A stretch of 64,000 bases of DNA from Pseudomonadota bacterium (GCA_018814305.1 JAHJAA010000046.1:1-64000); one strand, 5' to 3'. Positions 35,463-44,958 are shown, numbered from the stretch's first letter. Made by a program: numbers and translations. Notes: generated by a model from the letters alone, not told the origin.

Positions 35463-37226
35463 TCAGAGCCATTGGGAAGGTATCAGCCCGGATATTTTTT
35501 TATCAACCAATTGACGGGTAACAGGATCCACCTCAAGAACCTCCGGATACCATGGCTTCATCCGGCAATCAAAGACCACCGGCGGGGTCAATCCCACATG
35601 AAATCGATGAACCAAAGTCACTGCACCATGAATATCAGCCGCTGGTTCAAACCGGGTAAAAAATGACCAGATAAATTCCTGCAGGTTCAGGGTTGCAGCC
35701 CGACTATCATCAACCAAAATAATCACCGGCCACTCCACCAAGGAGGGGTAGGCGGCAAGACGTTTGGGGAGTTCCTGATCCTTCTGCCAGGAAGGACCGG
35801 AGACCACCAGAGTACCGGGAAGAAAAACCACGGGATCGGCAACTTCTGCCGGCAACTCACCTGAAAATGATTCGGGCAGGACCCGCTTTGGCTCCTTGCC
35901 AAGGCCCATCAGCATGGCCTTTGAACCCTTGTTAACCGAAGGGCCGGTGTAATCCAGGGTATCCTGGGAGACATTGGCAAAAATAAAGAGATCGGTGCGC
36001 CAATCCACCCGCTCCAGAAGATGAACCCACAGCCGGGGAAAATCAGCAACATCCAACTCACCATCGGTAATCAAGAGAAATTTGGTCAGAGAAAGTTGGC
36101 CTTCTCCCAGAATCCTCAAACCACTGGCAAAAGCCTCTCGGGGATAGCGATCTGCAACCCGGGCCGCGGCCAGACAATGAAAACCAGCCTCGCCAAAGGT
36201 TTTCAACTGCCGAACACCACTCATCACCAGCGGGAAAAGAGGAGACAACAGATCCTGCAGGAAGTCACCGATATAAAAATCTTCCTGGCGGGGACGGCCA
36301 ACCACCGTTGCTGGGTAGATGGCATCCCGACGATGATAAATCCGATCAACCTGGAAAATGGGGTAATCATGCTGCAGTGAATTATAACCATAATGATCGC
36401 CGAATGGCCCTTCAGGACGGCGAACATGGGGGGGAACAGAACCCTTGACGGCAAACTCGACAAAAGCTGGGAGAACGTGGCCACCTCGGGGATCCCGAGT
36501 CAGGGGAAACTTGCCACCCTGGAGGAGGGACGCAAGCATCAATTCCGGCAGATTTTCAGGCAGGGGGGCGATGGCCGCAAGCATTAAGGCGGGAGGACCT
36601 CCGATAAAAAGGGATACCGGCAGACTCTGATTCTTTTTTTCAGCTTCATGGTAATGAAAACCTCCGCCCTTATGGATCTGCCAGTGGATCCCAGTGGTCG
36701 TATCATCATAGCGATGAATGCGGTACATCCCAAGATTATGGCCCTTACCTTCAGGATGTTCGGTATAGATCAAAGGTAAGGTCACAAAAGGCCCGCCATC
36801 GGAGGCCCACGAAGTCAGCATGGGGAGTTCGGTTAAACGGGGTGGAATCATACAGGATTCAAGAATTGGTCCGCTTCGTTGAATAGAGGTCCCGATTTTC
36901 AGCATTGAGCGGATCAGCCCCCGCATCTCCCATACTTTCTTTAAGGAAGGGGACAGTTGTTCGGCAGCCCGGACCAGATCAGCGACAAAGTCAAGGGGAC
37001 GACGACCGAAAGCCAGTTCCATCCGCCGGTTGGAACCAAACAGATTGGTGACCACCGGGAACGTGCTGCCTCGAACCTTGGTAAAGAGGAGGGCAGGGCC
37101 CCCGCGGGCGATGACCCGTCGATGAATCTCGGCAATTTCCAAGTGGGGGTCAACCTCACCTTCAACCACATGTAACTCACCTTCCCGTTGTAAAATTTCA
37201 AGAAATTCGCGCAGATCCTTTATCAT
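35463..37226 (-). CDS. UbiD-family decarboxylase
   Basis: A 587-residue member of the prenylated-FMN-dependent decarboxylases. Visible landmarks are the N-terminal LREFLEILQREGEL, the FGSNRRMELAFG region, EGPFGDHYGYNS with the conserved acidic and Arg residues near the active site, and PARPRQEDFYIGDF-like segments in the middle (read here as GRPRQEDFYIGDF). It probably acts in quinone synthesis (UbiD/MqnL-type) or aromatic-acid decarboxylation. ATG 37226 begins two bases after the stop of the 81-residue gene, so the two are coupled. No UbiX gene is seen here. Confidence 0.85.
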   Translation of the reverse strand: MIKDLREFLEILQREGELHVVEGEVDPHLEIAEIHRRVIARGGPALLFTKVRGSTFPVVTNLFGSNRRMELAFGRRPLDFVADLVRAAEQLSPSLKKVWEMRGLIRSMLKIGTSIQRSGPILESCMIPPRLTELPMLTSWASDGGPFVTLPLIYTEHPEGKGHNLGMYRIHRYDDTTTGIHWQIHKGGGFHYHEAEKKNQSLPVSLFIGGPPALMLAAIAPLPENLPELMLASLLQGGKFPLTRDPRGGHVLPAFVEFAVKGSVPPHVRRPEGPFGDHYGYNSLQHDYPIFQVDRIYHRRDAIYPATVVGRPRQEDFYIGDFLQDLLSPLFPLVMSGVRQLKTFGEAGFHCLAAARVADRYPREAFASGLRILGEGQLSLTKFLLITDGELDVADFPRLWVHLLERVDWRTDLFIFANVSQDTLDYTGPSVNKGSKAMLMGLGKEPKRVLPESFSGELPAEVADPVVFLPGTLVVSGPSWQKDQELPKRLAAYPSLVEWPVIILVDDSRAATLNLQEFIWSFFTRFEPAADIHGAVTLVHRFHVGLTPPVVFDCRMKPWYPEVLEVDPVTRQLVDKKISGLIPSQWL

Positions 37227-37228
37227 AT

Positions 37229-37474
37229 TCAAATCTCCGGGGCGGTTGGTTCATCGAGAAACAGGTGATGATACTCTTCCTCAACCAAATGACGCTGCAT
37301 GGTCATGGTAAGATGATCAAGTATTCCAATGAGTTCATCATCGGTCAGCCGGGAAACCAGAACGGACAGAAAACGTGGTTGAGCAAACCTTTCGATGAAG
37401 GCGACCAAAGATTTTTCATCGGTCTGCCGATCCAGCCCAAAGACAATCGGTGGGACCTCTTTTCTTTTTTTCAT
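37229..37474 (-). CDS. small conserved cytoplasmic protein coupled to ubiD
   Basis: An 81-residue acidic protein with no membrane segment. Its pattern (SLVAFIERFAQPRFLSVLVSRLTDDELIGILDHLT, then RHLVEEEYHHLFL) is a helical arrangement found, as far as I recall, in small uncharacterised proteins of this phylum. The gene is directly upstream of and coupled to the UbiD decarboxylase gene (TGA-AT-ATG), so its function may relate to that enzyme. No motif gives a mechanism. Confidence 0.6.
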   Translation of the reverse strand: MKKRKEVPPIVFGLDRQTDEKSLVAFIERFAQPRFLSVLVSRLTDDELIGILDHLTMTMQRHLVEEEYHHLFLDEPTAPEI

Positions 37475-37770
37475 AGAACACCAATTATTTTTAAAAAAAC
37501 AACCTGATCATTTTCAAGCATAACACTTTAAGCCTGCCCCCACGGAAGTAATGTACCCAGATCCCACCCATGCCCCCAGTGTTGTGTCAAGGATGAAATG
37601 TGCTAAATCAGGCAGACATTTTTTCTGTATGCAACGAGCGTCTTCAAGAGCATAGCACCGCTCTGTGACTGAAGGCGGGACAGAGCAGACAAGAAAAGTG
37701 GCAAGCGATATACCCCATTTCAGAGTTGACACGACTCTAAGATTAACATGACATGCTCTACTCTTAGCGA

Positions 37771-38178
37771 CTATTCCATATCAACTTGCAGGTGATACCA
37801 GACCCGCCGCGTTCGAGGCCCGTCAAATTCACAGAAAAAGATTTTCTGCCAGGTGCCCAACTGAAGTCGTCCCTCGGTAACCAGCAGCGAGACGGAACTG
37901 CCCATGAGCGAGGCCATTAAATGGGACGGGGAATTTCCTTCATTATGCCGGTAAGGGTATTCCAGAGGTAAAATCTTCTGGATGGCCCCGACCAAGTCAT
38001 CGCGAACCGCCGGATCAGCACCTTCATTAATTGTCAACCCGGCAGTGGTATGGGGATTAAATACACAACAGAGGCCATTGATCTTCCCATAACTCACGAT
38101 AGCCTCGGTCAACTGCCTGGTGATATCAATAAATTCCATCTGTCGTTTTGACGTGATTGAAAATTCGCCCCTCGGCAT
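37771..38178 (-). CDS. YjbQ/UPF0047 family protein
   Basis: A 135-residue protein of the very widespread YjbQ family, described as a secondary thiamine-phosphate synthase. Hallmarks seen are FNPHTTAGLTINEGADPAVRDD, the HNEGNSPSHLMASLMG His cluster and the C-terminal FCEFDGPRTRRV. The conserved His/Glu residues are thought to bind metal. AGGAGA precedes the ATG. The biological role is still unsettled. It is a monocistronic leftward gene facing the siroheme gene. Confidence 0.9.
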   Translation of the reverse strand: MPRGEFSITSKRQMEFIDITRQLTEAIVSYGKINGLCCVFNPHTTAGLTINEGADPAVRDDLVGAIQKILPLEYPYRHNEGNSPSHLMASLMGSSVSLLVTEGRLQLGTWQKIFFCEFDGPRTRRVWYHLQVDME

Positions 38179-38504
38179 AATAATTCTCCTGGCTCGAATG
38201 CAGTAGATCTACTATTGAAGAATGTCTTGGAAAGTATAAAGGTTCCTCTTCCGGTGTCAAACGCTAACTGGTGTCAATCCGGGAAGTCATTACTTTTTCT
38301 GAAAAAAGAAAGCTCTTTCCAGCCGGGCTCATCACCTTTGTGAATCCAAGTATCCCGATGGAGAAAAATGATTACATTGAAGATCTCATAGGTCGGTGTT
38401 GTTTCATGACTGGGAATATGCTAGAAAGGATCTTTGTCCATTTCGCTTTTACTACAAACGACTGAAGGTTTGGTGTGTTGACGGATGCATCTGCGGAACG
38501 CGCT
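38179..38504. other. divergent intergenic region between yjbQ and the siroheme synthase gene
   Basis: 326 bases that should carry the promoters of both flanking genes. A short plus-strand open frame (38271-38465) lacks protein-like composition and a ribosome binding site, so it is not called. I see no repeat or RNA structure of note. Confidence 0.5.
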
Positions 38505-39236
38505 ATGAATTATTTCCCCATTAATCTCAATATACACGGACGCACCTGCACCGTGATCGGTGGTGGGCGAGTTGCTGCCCGCAAGGTTGCCGCATTGATT
38601 GATTACGGTGGCCGGGTGGTGGTGATCAGCCCCAAACTGACCGAAGAGTTACGGCAACTAAAAGAGCAGAATAAAATCTCTTGGTGCGCCAGAACCTATC
38701 GCCATGGGGACCTGCACGATTCATTTCTGGTTATCGCCGCCACCGATGACGAAAAGGTCCAACAAGAGGTTCAGGCAGAAGCAGAAGCAGCTGGCACCCT
38801 CTTAAATGTTGCCGATGTCCCTGATCGATGTAATTTCATCCTGCCAGCCACTGTCCGGCATGGTGATTTTGCGATCGCCATCTCCACCGGCGGCAACAGC
38901 CCGGCCTTAGCCAAACATTTACGGCGGGAAATCTCTACTCACTATGGCCCGGAATACGGGCTACTCTGTGAAATACTTGGATGCCTCCGCCCTTTCATCC
39001 TGGCCTTAGGCCGAGGGCATCAAGAAAATAAAAAAATTTTTGCCACCCTTCTCCATGACCAATTCCCGGACTGGATCAGAGAAAAAAATTACGGTAAGAT
39101 AGAAAATCATCTTTGGTCTATTCCTGGGTGGCAGCCGGATCAAGAGGTCATGTTTAAGATTAGAGGCCTTCTCGACCCGAACCTGTTATACAATTTTAAA
39201 GCACGTGGGAATCCCACAACCAGTTATGAATACTGA
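38505..39236 (+). CDS. precorrin-2 dehydrogenase/sirohydrochlorin ferrochelatase
   Basis: A 243-residue bifunctional siroheme synthase of the Met8/CysG-N type, making siroheme from precorrin-2. The NAD motif VIGGGRVAARKVAALIDYGG is at about residues 17-36. The dimerisation and catalytic region NVADVPDRCNFILPATVRHGDFAIAISTGGNSPALAKHLR carries the Asp of family catalysis. Siroheme is the cofactor of sulfite and nitrite reductases. ATG 38505 is preferred to upstream non-ATG starts because the family begins right there (FPINLNIHGR). It precedes the ccsA-type gene by 77 bases. Confidence 0.9.
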   Translation: MNYFPINLNIHGRTCTVIGGGRVAARKVAALIDYGGRVVVISPKLTEELRQLKEQNKISWCARTYRHGDLHDSFLVIAATDDEKVQQEVQAEAEAAGTLLNVADVPDRCNFILPATVRHGDFAIAISTGGNSPALAKHLRREISTHYGPEYGLLCEILGCLRPFILALGRGHQENKKIFATLLHDQFPDWIREKNYGKIENHLWSIPGWQPDQEVMFKIRGLLDPNLLYNFKARGNPTTSYEY

Positions 39237-39313
39237 GTTCCTGCCCCCGGACGGGAGCATTTACGATCCATTGCAGCTCTCTTTTTCAGCCCTCTCCATA
39301 GGAGCTTGAAAGT

Positions 39314-40129
39314 ATGATTCTCATTTTTCAACTGACGTTCTTTCTCTACCTGTTCGCCGCCGCCACATATCTCGTGTTTTTTTTCAATCAAAACGATCGG
39401 TTAAGAACAATGGCCCGGATTACCACAATCACGGCCGGCGTCATTCACCTGACATACACGGCCGCACGCTTCATCCACTCCGGCCATACCCCGATAACCA
39501 GCAATCATGAAGCGGTATCGTTTTTTGCCCTGGCGGTAACCTGGGGGTATCTTTCCTTCCGCTGGCGCTACAAGGTCAAAAACTTCGGAGTCTTTGTCAG
39601 CCCGATTGTCGCCGTCCTGATGTTTGTAGCCTCTAGGGCCTCACAACAACTCACCGAACTGCCCCCTGCCCTGCAAAGCCTCTGGCTTCCAGTTCATGCC
39701 AGCATCGCGGTCATGGCCAACGCCTTTCTGGCCCTGGCCTTCTGCGGCGGTATCATGTACCTCCTCCAGGAACGGGAGATAAAAAATAAAAAATTCGGTC
39801 TCTTCTACAGCCGCCTCCCATCACTTGAAGCCCTCGACAATCTCAACCGTCATTGCCTGGCCGTCGGCTTTCCATTGATGACCCTCGGCATCATCACCGG
39901 CTCAATCTGGGCAAAGCAGGCCTGGGGAGCATACTGGCAATGGGATCCCAAGGAGACTTGGTCGCTAATAACCTGGTTCATCTATGCCGCTATCCTTCAC
40001 CAGCGCTTTACCGCCGGTTGGCGCCGCCGGAGAGTTGCCATCATGGCGATCATCGGCTTTGCTTCCGCCCTTTTCACCCTGTGGGGGGTAAATTTTTTAC
40101 TTGAAGGACTCCATTCCTATGCAGGCTGA
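39314..40129 (+). CDS. CcsA/HemX-type cytochrome c assembly membrane protein
   Basis: A 271-residue protein with about eight transmembrane helices. The tryptophan-rich heme-handling motif WGAYWQWDPKETWSLITWF with flanking His residues is typical of CcsA/CcsB and HemX proteins. It either delivers heme to apocytochromes c (system II) or regulates glutamyl-tRNA reductase as HemX does in some bacteria; the neighbour hemA keeps both options open. GGAG lies before the ATG. Its 3' end overlaps hemA by 11 bases. Confidence 0.88.
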   Translation: MILIFQLTFFLYLFAAATYLVFFFNQNDRLRTMARITTITAGVIHLTYTAARFIHSGHTPITSNHEAVSFFALAVTWGYLSFRWRYKVKNFGVFVSPIVAVLMFVASRASQQLTELPPALQSLWLPVHASIAVMANAFLALAFCGGIMYLLQEREIKNKKFGLFYSRLPSLEALDNLNRHCLAVGFPLMTLGIITGSIWAKQAWGAYWQWDPKETWSLITWFIYAAILHQRFTAGWRRRRVAIMAIIGFASALFTLWGVNFLLEGLHSYAG

Positions 40130-41405
40130 AAATATTTTTGTCCTTGGGGTCAATCATAAAACAGCCCCGGTCGCCATCAGGGAACAACTCGCCTTTTCCG
40201 GTGAAACCCTCCCCCTTAAGGAACTCCTGGCCATTGATGGATGCACGGAATGCTGCATCCTTTCCACCTGCAACAGGGTGGAGATCATCTTCGTGACCAG
40301 AAATCCCGACTCAACCCCTTTAACGATCAGAAATTTTCTGTTCGGCAAGAGCCTTCTTTCCGATAGCGACTATGACCGCTACACCTATCTCCATCAGGGA
40401 CAGGATGCGATCAACCATCTCTTCCGAGTCGGTGCCAGCCTGGACTCAATGATCGTCGGCGAGCCCCAGATTCTCGGCCAGTTGAAACAAGCCTACAAAG
40501 TTGCCAATGATAATCAATGTACTGGGACCGTGCTCAATCGATTTCTGCATAAATCGTTCTCGGTAGCCAAAAGGATCAGGACCGAGACCAACATCGGCGG
40601 CAGTGCGGTTTCCATCAGCTATGCCGCTGTGGAACTGGCCAAAAAGATTTTCGGTGAACTCAAGGATAAAGTGGTCATGTTGGTAGGAGCCGGAGAAATG
40701 GCCGAACTGGCCGCCGAACATCTGATCACCCAGGGCATCAGCCAGGTGGTCGTGGTGAACCGGACCTTTGAAAACGCCGTCAAACTTGCCAAACGTTTTA
40801 ACGGCAAGGCCGCCGGTCTCGATGATCTGATTCCCCAGCTTACCGATGTGGACATTCTCATCAGTTCCACCGGGGCCCAGGGCCTGGTGTTGAAACGGGA
40901 CGATGTCAAGCCGGCCATGAAACAACGGATGAACCGGCCCCTTTTCCTCATTGATATTGCCGTACCCCGGGATCTGGACCCAGAACTGAACAATCTGGAC
41001 AATGTCTATCTGTACGACATTGATGACCTGAAAAATGTGGTTGATATCAATAAAGCTGAACGGGACAAAGAGGCGGCCCGAGGAGAGCGGATCGTCATCG
41101 AAGAAACCATGAAATTCATGCAATGGCTCGCAGGTCTTGCCCTGGCACCGACCATCATGGACCTTCGCACCAAGGCCGATGGTATCTGCAGAGCTGAGAT
41201 TGACCGAACCTTGTCTCACCTCAAGGAACTTTCTCCCAAAGAAATGAAATCATTAGAAAAAATGGCCGAAGCCATCACCAACAAACTACTCCATGATCCC
41301 ATCCTCTACCTGAAAGGAGAGATACACAAGGAGGCACCGGGGCAAAAACTCGCCTCTATCCGGCAAATCTTCGGACTGGACCACGACCACGATCAGGAAA
41401 ATTGA
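40119..41405 (+). CDS. hemA: glutamyl-tRNA reductase
   Basis: A 428-residue NADPH enzyme that reduces glutamyl-tRNA to glutamate-1-semialdehyde, the first committed step of tetrapyrrole synthesis. The catalytic motif is in GCTECCILSTCNRVEI (Cys50-type residue in STCNRVE), the NADPH motif is VVMLVGAGEMAELAAEHL, and a C-terminal dimerisation domain follows. The start at 40119 is within the ccsA end and has GAAGGA upstream. HemL, which takes its product, is encoded 11 kb upstream. Confidence 0.95.
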   Translation: MQAENIFVLGVNHKTAPVAIREQLAFSGETLPLKELLAIDGCTECCILSTCNRVEIIFVTRNPDSTPLTIRNFLFGKSLLSDSDYDRYTYLHQGQDAINHLFRVGASLDSMIVGEPQILGQLKQAYKVANDNQCTGTVLNRFLHKSFSVAKRIRTETNIGGSAVSISYAAVELAKKIFGELKDKVVMLVGAGEMAELAAEHLITQGISQVVVVNRTFENAVKLAKRFNGKAAGLDDLIPQLTDVDILISSTGAQGLVLKRDDVKPAMKQRMNRPLFLIDIAVPRDLDPELNNLDNVYLYDIDDLKNVVDINKAERDKEAARGERIVIEETMKFMQWLAGLALAPTIMDLRTKADGICRAEIDRTLSHLKELSPKEMKSLEKMAEAITNKLLHDPILYLKGEIHKEAPGQKLASIRQIFGLDHDHDQEN

Positions 41406-41511
41406 ACGATTAACGATAAGACCTTCGCAACAACAAAATGTTCTCGCTCTCCCAAGGCCCCACCCACCCATTAACACGTATTCATAATTTAGGGCTTGGG
41501 ACCCCAAACTT

Positions 41512-41539
41512 CATCATCAGCTGTCCCGCCCTGATGATG
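41512..41539 (+). terminator. hairpin after hemA
   Basis: CATCATCAG (41512-41520) and CTGATGATG (41531-41539) form a perfect 9-bp stem with a 10-base loop, 107 bases after the hemA stop. The following sequence is A/T-rich (CCAAATTTATTT) but not a clean T run, so termination is likely but not certain. Confidence 0.4.
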
Positions 41540-41555
41540 CCAAATTTATTTCCAT

Positions 41556-41584
41556 TTGACAGTCAATTAAATAGCGGGTAAATT
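41556..41584 (+). promoter_or_regulatory. sigma70-type promoter upstream of rpmH
   Basis: TTGACA at 41556-41561, a 17-base spacer, then TAAATT at 41579-41584. The -35 is consensus, the spacing is ideal and the -10 matches four of six bases. It would give an rpmH message with a leader of roughly 340 bases. Confidence 0.6.
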
Positions 41585-41928
41585 GTTCGGTTTCGGTGAC
41601 TCGAGCCAGAGGGGTTTAGATCAAATAAGCCCGCTCTTTTCGCTTGAATCGCGGTCGTAAAAACCTCAAGTCAACTCCAGCCTAAACAGGGCGGGATCAT
41701 CCCGGGTTTCATCGGCCATAGAAGTCAATTTTAGACACATAGAATAGATGGTGCCTGATTTTTTCAGGATTAGTCCTGGATAAATAGGACCCGGCATTTG
41801 GCACACGTTCCGGAAACTCCGGATCATAACTTAAGAAGCAGGTTGTTGTAATCCCACCGGGCATTTCCTCGGCCCAGCCATTTTTCAACAGCCATAGGCT
41901 TAGCAGAAGCAGAGAAAAGGAAAACGAC

Positions 41929-42066
41929 ATGAGCAAAAGAACATTTCAGCCCAGTAACACCAAACGTCATCGAACTCACGGCTTCCGGGCCAGAATGAAA
42001 ACCAAGGCGGGCCGCACCATTATCAACCGCCGCCGGGCGAAAGGACGCCAACGGCTTGCAGTTTAA
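41929..42066 (+). CDS. rpmH: 50S ribosomal protein L34
   Basis: A 45-residue, strongly basic ribosomal protein. The whole family pattern is visible: [20 protein letters not shown], then [27 protein letters not shown] lies just before the ATG. It opens the conserved rpmH-rnpA-yidD-yidC-jag-mnmE cluster found near the replication origin of many bacteria. It is too short for many automatic gene lists but unmistakable. Confidence 0.97.
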   Translation: MSKRTFQPSNTKRHRTHGFRARMKTKAGRTIINRRRAKGRQRLAV

Positions 42067-42159
42067 TTAATAACTGTCAGTAAATGAAATTTGCCGTTTC
42101 TGCGTGCAATGATTTCTTTTTCCAAACAAGAGTAGGATATCGCCCCTCTTCAAAAGGGC

Positions 42160-42209
42160 TTCGGTCCGAGATCCCCCCAGAAGCAAAAACTCGTGGCTCT
42201 TGGACCGAA
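42160..42209. repeat. inverted repeat in the rpmH-rnpA gap
   Basis: TTCGGTCC (42160-42167) and GGACCGAA (42202-42209), 34 bases apart. It occupies the unusually long 200-base gap between rpmH and rnpA. It might be an RNA-processing or attenuation structure; this is only a structural observation. Confidence 0.4.
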
Positions 42210-42267
42210 AATATCAAACCGATGATCTGGAACTTAGAATAAAAGCCTTGAGGCTCCTTTCCTTGAA

Positions 42268-42633
42268 ATGCAACCATTGCCTCTTCCCAAATCAATTTTA
42301 CTCCGCAAACCTTGGGAATATAGGGCGGTATATGGCAATGGCCGACGGATCAGGGGAAATCATCTGACCATTATTTACGCGCCGAACGGTACCGATCAAA
42401 ACAGGCTTGGAATCAGTATCCACGGGATAAAAAAAGCTGTTACCAGAAACAGGATCAAGCGAATCATTAGAGAATTTTTCCGGAGCAACCGTTCCTTTAT
42501 CTCTCCGTCTTCGGACATCGTCTTTGCAGTACGCAACGGTTTCAACGTCGATTCTCCTCTTATGATCAAAAAAATGATAGGCCATATGGTTCGGAGCACC
42601 TCAACGAAGCAATCCCGAACCGAGTCCCTCTGA
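42268..42633 (+). CDS. rnpA: ribonuclease P protein component
   Basis: A 121-residue basic protein that assists RNase P RNA in maturing tRNA 5' ends. The signature KKAVTRNRIKRIIREFFR (the RNR motif) is at about residues 55-72. The N-terminal LRKPWEYRAVYGNGRRIRG stretch matches the family's opening. The ATG at 42268 gives a slightly extended N-terminus (MQPLPLPKSI) with no strong ribosome binding site. It is followed by yidD. Confidence 0.93.
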   Translation: MQPLPLPKSILLRKPWEYRAVYGNGRRIRGNHLTIIYAPNGTDQNRLGISIHGIKKAVTRNRIKRIIREFFRSNRSFISPSSDIVFAVRNGFNVDSPLMIKKMIGHMVRSTSTKQSRTESL

Positions 42634-42777
42634 ATTCCTGTTTGCTTACCGATTATCACTTGTACCCCGTTGATCCTGCATTCCGCCACGACTGGGAGAC
42701 GAGCTTCCGTCCTGCGGGAGCTTTACGTTCATTATGACTTCTGTTGCACCCTTCGTATCCCTGGAGACCAGGGATCA

Positions 42778-42993
42778 ATGATTCGAAATATTTGTATCGC
42801 TCTCATCAGGCTCTACAGGGGCATGCTTTCCCCCCTGGTGCCTCCCTGCTGCCGATTTACTCCCACCTGTTCCCAATACGCCATCGACGCCATTGAACTC
42901 CATGGCCTTCCTCGGGGCATATACCTCGCCGTTCGCCGGATTCTTCGTTGTCATCCATTCCATAGAGGGGGATACGATCCGGTCAAAAACTGA
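42778..42993 (+). CDS. yidD: membrane protein insertion efficiency factor YidD
   Basis: A 71-residue protein with an amphipathic start and the diagnostic core [26 protein letters not shown], then [17 protein letters not shown]. YidD helps insertion of membrane proteins by YidC. ATG 42778 is chosen as it starts at the family N-terminus ([14 protein letters not shown]) and GGAGACCAGGGA precedes it; the frame is open 36 codons further upstream without similarity. Confidence 0.95.
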   Translation: MIRNICIALIRLYRGMLSPLVPPCCRFTPTCSQYAIDAIELHGLPRGIYLAVRRILRCHPFHRGGYDPVKN

Positions 42994-43084
42994 CCATCGA
43001 CCAATTACGGGCCACCGGCTCTGCCGGTATTAGCCACAATTCAGGTGAAATCACCTGTTCACTTCCCGCAAGGACATCAGCATC

Positions 43085-44728
43085 ATGGAGACCAAAAACG
43101 CTTTTCTCGCCATTATCCTGTCAATGTTTGTAATTTTTGGCTATCAGTATCTCTTCCCGACCCAGCAGGCCCCCGTGCAACCGGCGCCTGTGAACTCTGC
43201 GCCGGTCTCCGTAGAAGCCACTCCACCTCCGGTGTCACCTGTCTTCACTCCAGCCGACCCAGTTGTCGACCAGACCACACCAAGCATACCTGCCCGCGAC
43301 ATTCCCATTGAAACCTCATTGTACCGAGCCGTTGTTTCGGAAAACGGTGGAACCATCAAAAGTTTTGAGCTGAAAGAATATAAGGAAACACCTGGGAAAA
43401 ATGCCCTGGACAAACAACTCATCCGGGACAGCGAGTCACCCAACCTGCCCTTTTTCTTTTCCTGGGGCAAGGATCCGGAGTTAGTAATTAAACGACCGAT
43501 CATGACTGCCGACCAATCCCAACTCTCCAGGGGCGGAACTCTTGCCTTGACCGGCTCGCCGGGCCCCGGTTTATCCATCACCAAACAGCTGAGTTTTTCT
43601 GATAATGCCTATCAGATTGAACTCACCGTCGATGTAACCAATAAATCGGAAGAAGCCCTGAAGGGCTCACCTTATTTAACTGTTTCAAGCAAACCTCTGT
43701 CCCCCGAGGCCACTGACAGCCGTTATCTGTTTAGCGGCCCGGTCGCTCTTGTGGACGGCTCCCTCGAACAGGTCAAAATACCCGACCTGAAAAAAGAAGG
43801 TCCCAAGACCATGCAAGGACAGGTGGCCTGGACCTCTTTTGAGGATACCTACTTCATGCTGGCTGCCGCTGCAGATCAGGAGGAAGCCACCCCCCAAACA
43901 GTCCGCATGACTACCGGGACCGCCGAACAGGTCAATACCGTTTTATCCGGTCAACCTGATATTATCGCTTCCGGTCAGGTCAAACAGTATCGCTACACGA
44001 TCTACATCGGTCCGAAGAAGATGGAAGCCCTGGAACAAGCCGGGCATGATTTTGACCGGGCCATCAACTTCGGCTGGTTTGGGATGGTGGCCAAACCGGT
44101 CCTGGTGCTCCTCAATCTCATCTATCGGTACATCCATAATTACGGGGTTGCCATCATCCTCGTTACAGTCCTCATCAAAATGGTCTTCTGGCCCATCACC
44201 CATAAGGGGATGAAGTCCATGAAGGATATGCAGAAACTGCAGCCTAAACTTGCCAAACTCAAGGAAAAATACAAGGACGATAAAGAACGCCAAGCCCAGG
44301 AGCAGATGAAGCTCTACAAGACCTACAAGATTAATCCTTTAGGTGGCTGTCTACCCATGCTCCTGCAAATTCCGGTCTTCTTTGCCCTCTATCGGGTCCT
44401 GATGCAGGCCATCGAACTGCGTCATGCCCCCTTTATGTTGTGGATAACCGACCTGTCCGCACCGGAGCGATTGGCCGTGGGTTTTCAAATCCCTTACGTG
44501 GGGGGGCTTCCGGTCCTGACCCTCTTGATGGGCGGGTCCATGTTTCTCCAACAAAAAATGACCCCGCAATCCGCGGCTAACCCGGAAATGGCTAAGGCAA
44601 TGATGTTCATGCCGGTGATCTTCACCTTCCTGTTCATCAATTTCGCCTCCGGTCTGGTACTTTACTTTATTGTGAACAATCTTTTGTCCATGACCCAGCA
44701 ATATTTTATCAACAAACACACCGGCTGA
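43085..44728 (+). CDS. yidC: membrane protein insertase YidC
   Basis: A 547-residue Oxa1-type insertase of the Gram-negative form. TM1 lies at residues 6-24 (FLAIILSMFVIFGYQYLF). A Pro-rich linker and the large periplasmic beta-sandwich domain (about 70-330) follow, then the core of five helices (about 340-540) with NYGVAIILVTVLIKMVFWPITHKGMKSM and INPLGGCLPMLLQIPVFFALY. AAGGA lies before the ATG. It is flanked by yidD and jag as usual. Confidence 0.96.
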   Translation: METKNAFLAIILSMFVIFGYQYLFPTQQAPVQPAPVNSAPVSVEATPPPVSPVFTPADPVVDQTTPSIPARDIPIETSLYRAVVSENGGTIKSFELKEYKETPGKNALDKQLIRDSESPNLPFFFSWGKDPELVIKRPIMTADQSQLSRGGTLALTGSPGPGLSITKQLSFSDNAYQIELTVDVTNKSEEALKGSPYLTVSSKPLSPEATDSRYLFSGPVALVDGSLEQVKIPDLKKEGPKTMQGQVAWTSFEDTYFMLAAAADQEEATPQTVRMTTGTAEQVNTVLSGQPDIIASGQVKQYRYTIYIGPKKMEALEQAGHDFDRAINFGWFGMVAKPVLVLLNLIYRYIHNYGVAIILVTVLIKMVFWPITHKGMKSMKDMQKLQPKLAKLKEKYKDDKERQAQEQMKLYKTYKINPLGGCLPMLLQIPVFFALYRVLMQAIELRHAPFMLWITDLSAPERLAVGFQIPYVGGLPVLTLLMGGSMFLQQKMTPQSAANPEMAKAMMFMPVIFTFLFINFASGLVLYFIVNNLLSMTQQYFINKHTG

Positions 44729-44958
44729 GACGGCCCTTGAAAATCGGTCAGACCATCATTTTTCCATCAGGCCCATCCCGAATGGAAAAATTGGCCTTAT
44801 TCGCACCACTGGAAAGATTTACGGCCGCAGGCAATAAAGAAGCGAATCAGCCCCCCGGGCAGCCGACCAGAACGGAATGAATATGGCAGAGAACAAGGAT
44901 CTCCGATGACCGATCCCCTTCGACCAGGCCATTGATGAAAAAAGTGGGAGGATTTACC

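Larger units (their letters stand above)
41406..41928. other. intergenic region between hemA and rpmH
   Basis: 523 bases without a protein gene. It holds a 9-bp perfect hairpin (41512-41539), a sigma70-type promoter (41556-41584) and about 340 bases of leader before rpmH. I see no DnaA boxes, so I do not call it an origin, although rpmH gene clusters often sit beside oriC. Confidence 0.5.

Noticed and set aside
37514-37732. 72-codon minus-strand frame between yjbQ and the 81-residue gene
   Set aside because: No convincing start signal and no family resemblance; best regarded as intergenic.
38271-38465. 64-codon frame between yjbQ and the siroheme synthase gene
   Set aside because: No ribosome binding site or recognisable pattern; it occupies the space where both divergent promoters should be.
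40446-41219. 257-codon minus-strand frame opposite hemA
   Set aside because: hemA carries all family motifs on the plus strand; the antisense frame has no ribosome binding site or known motif.
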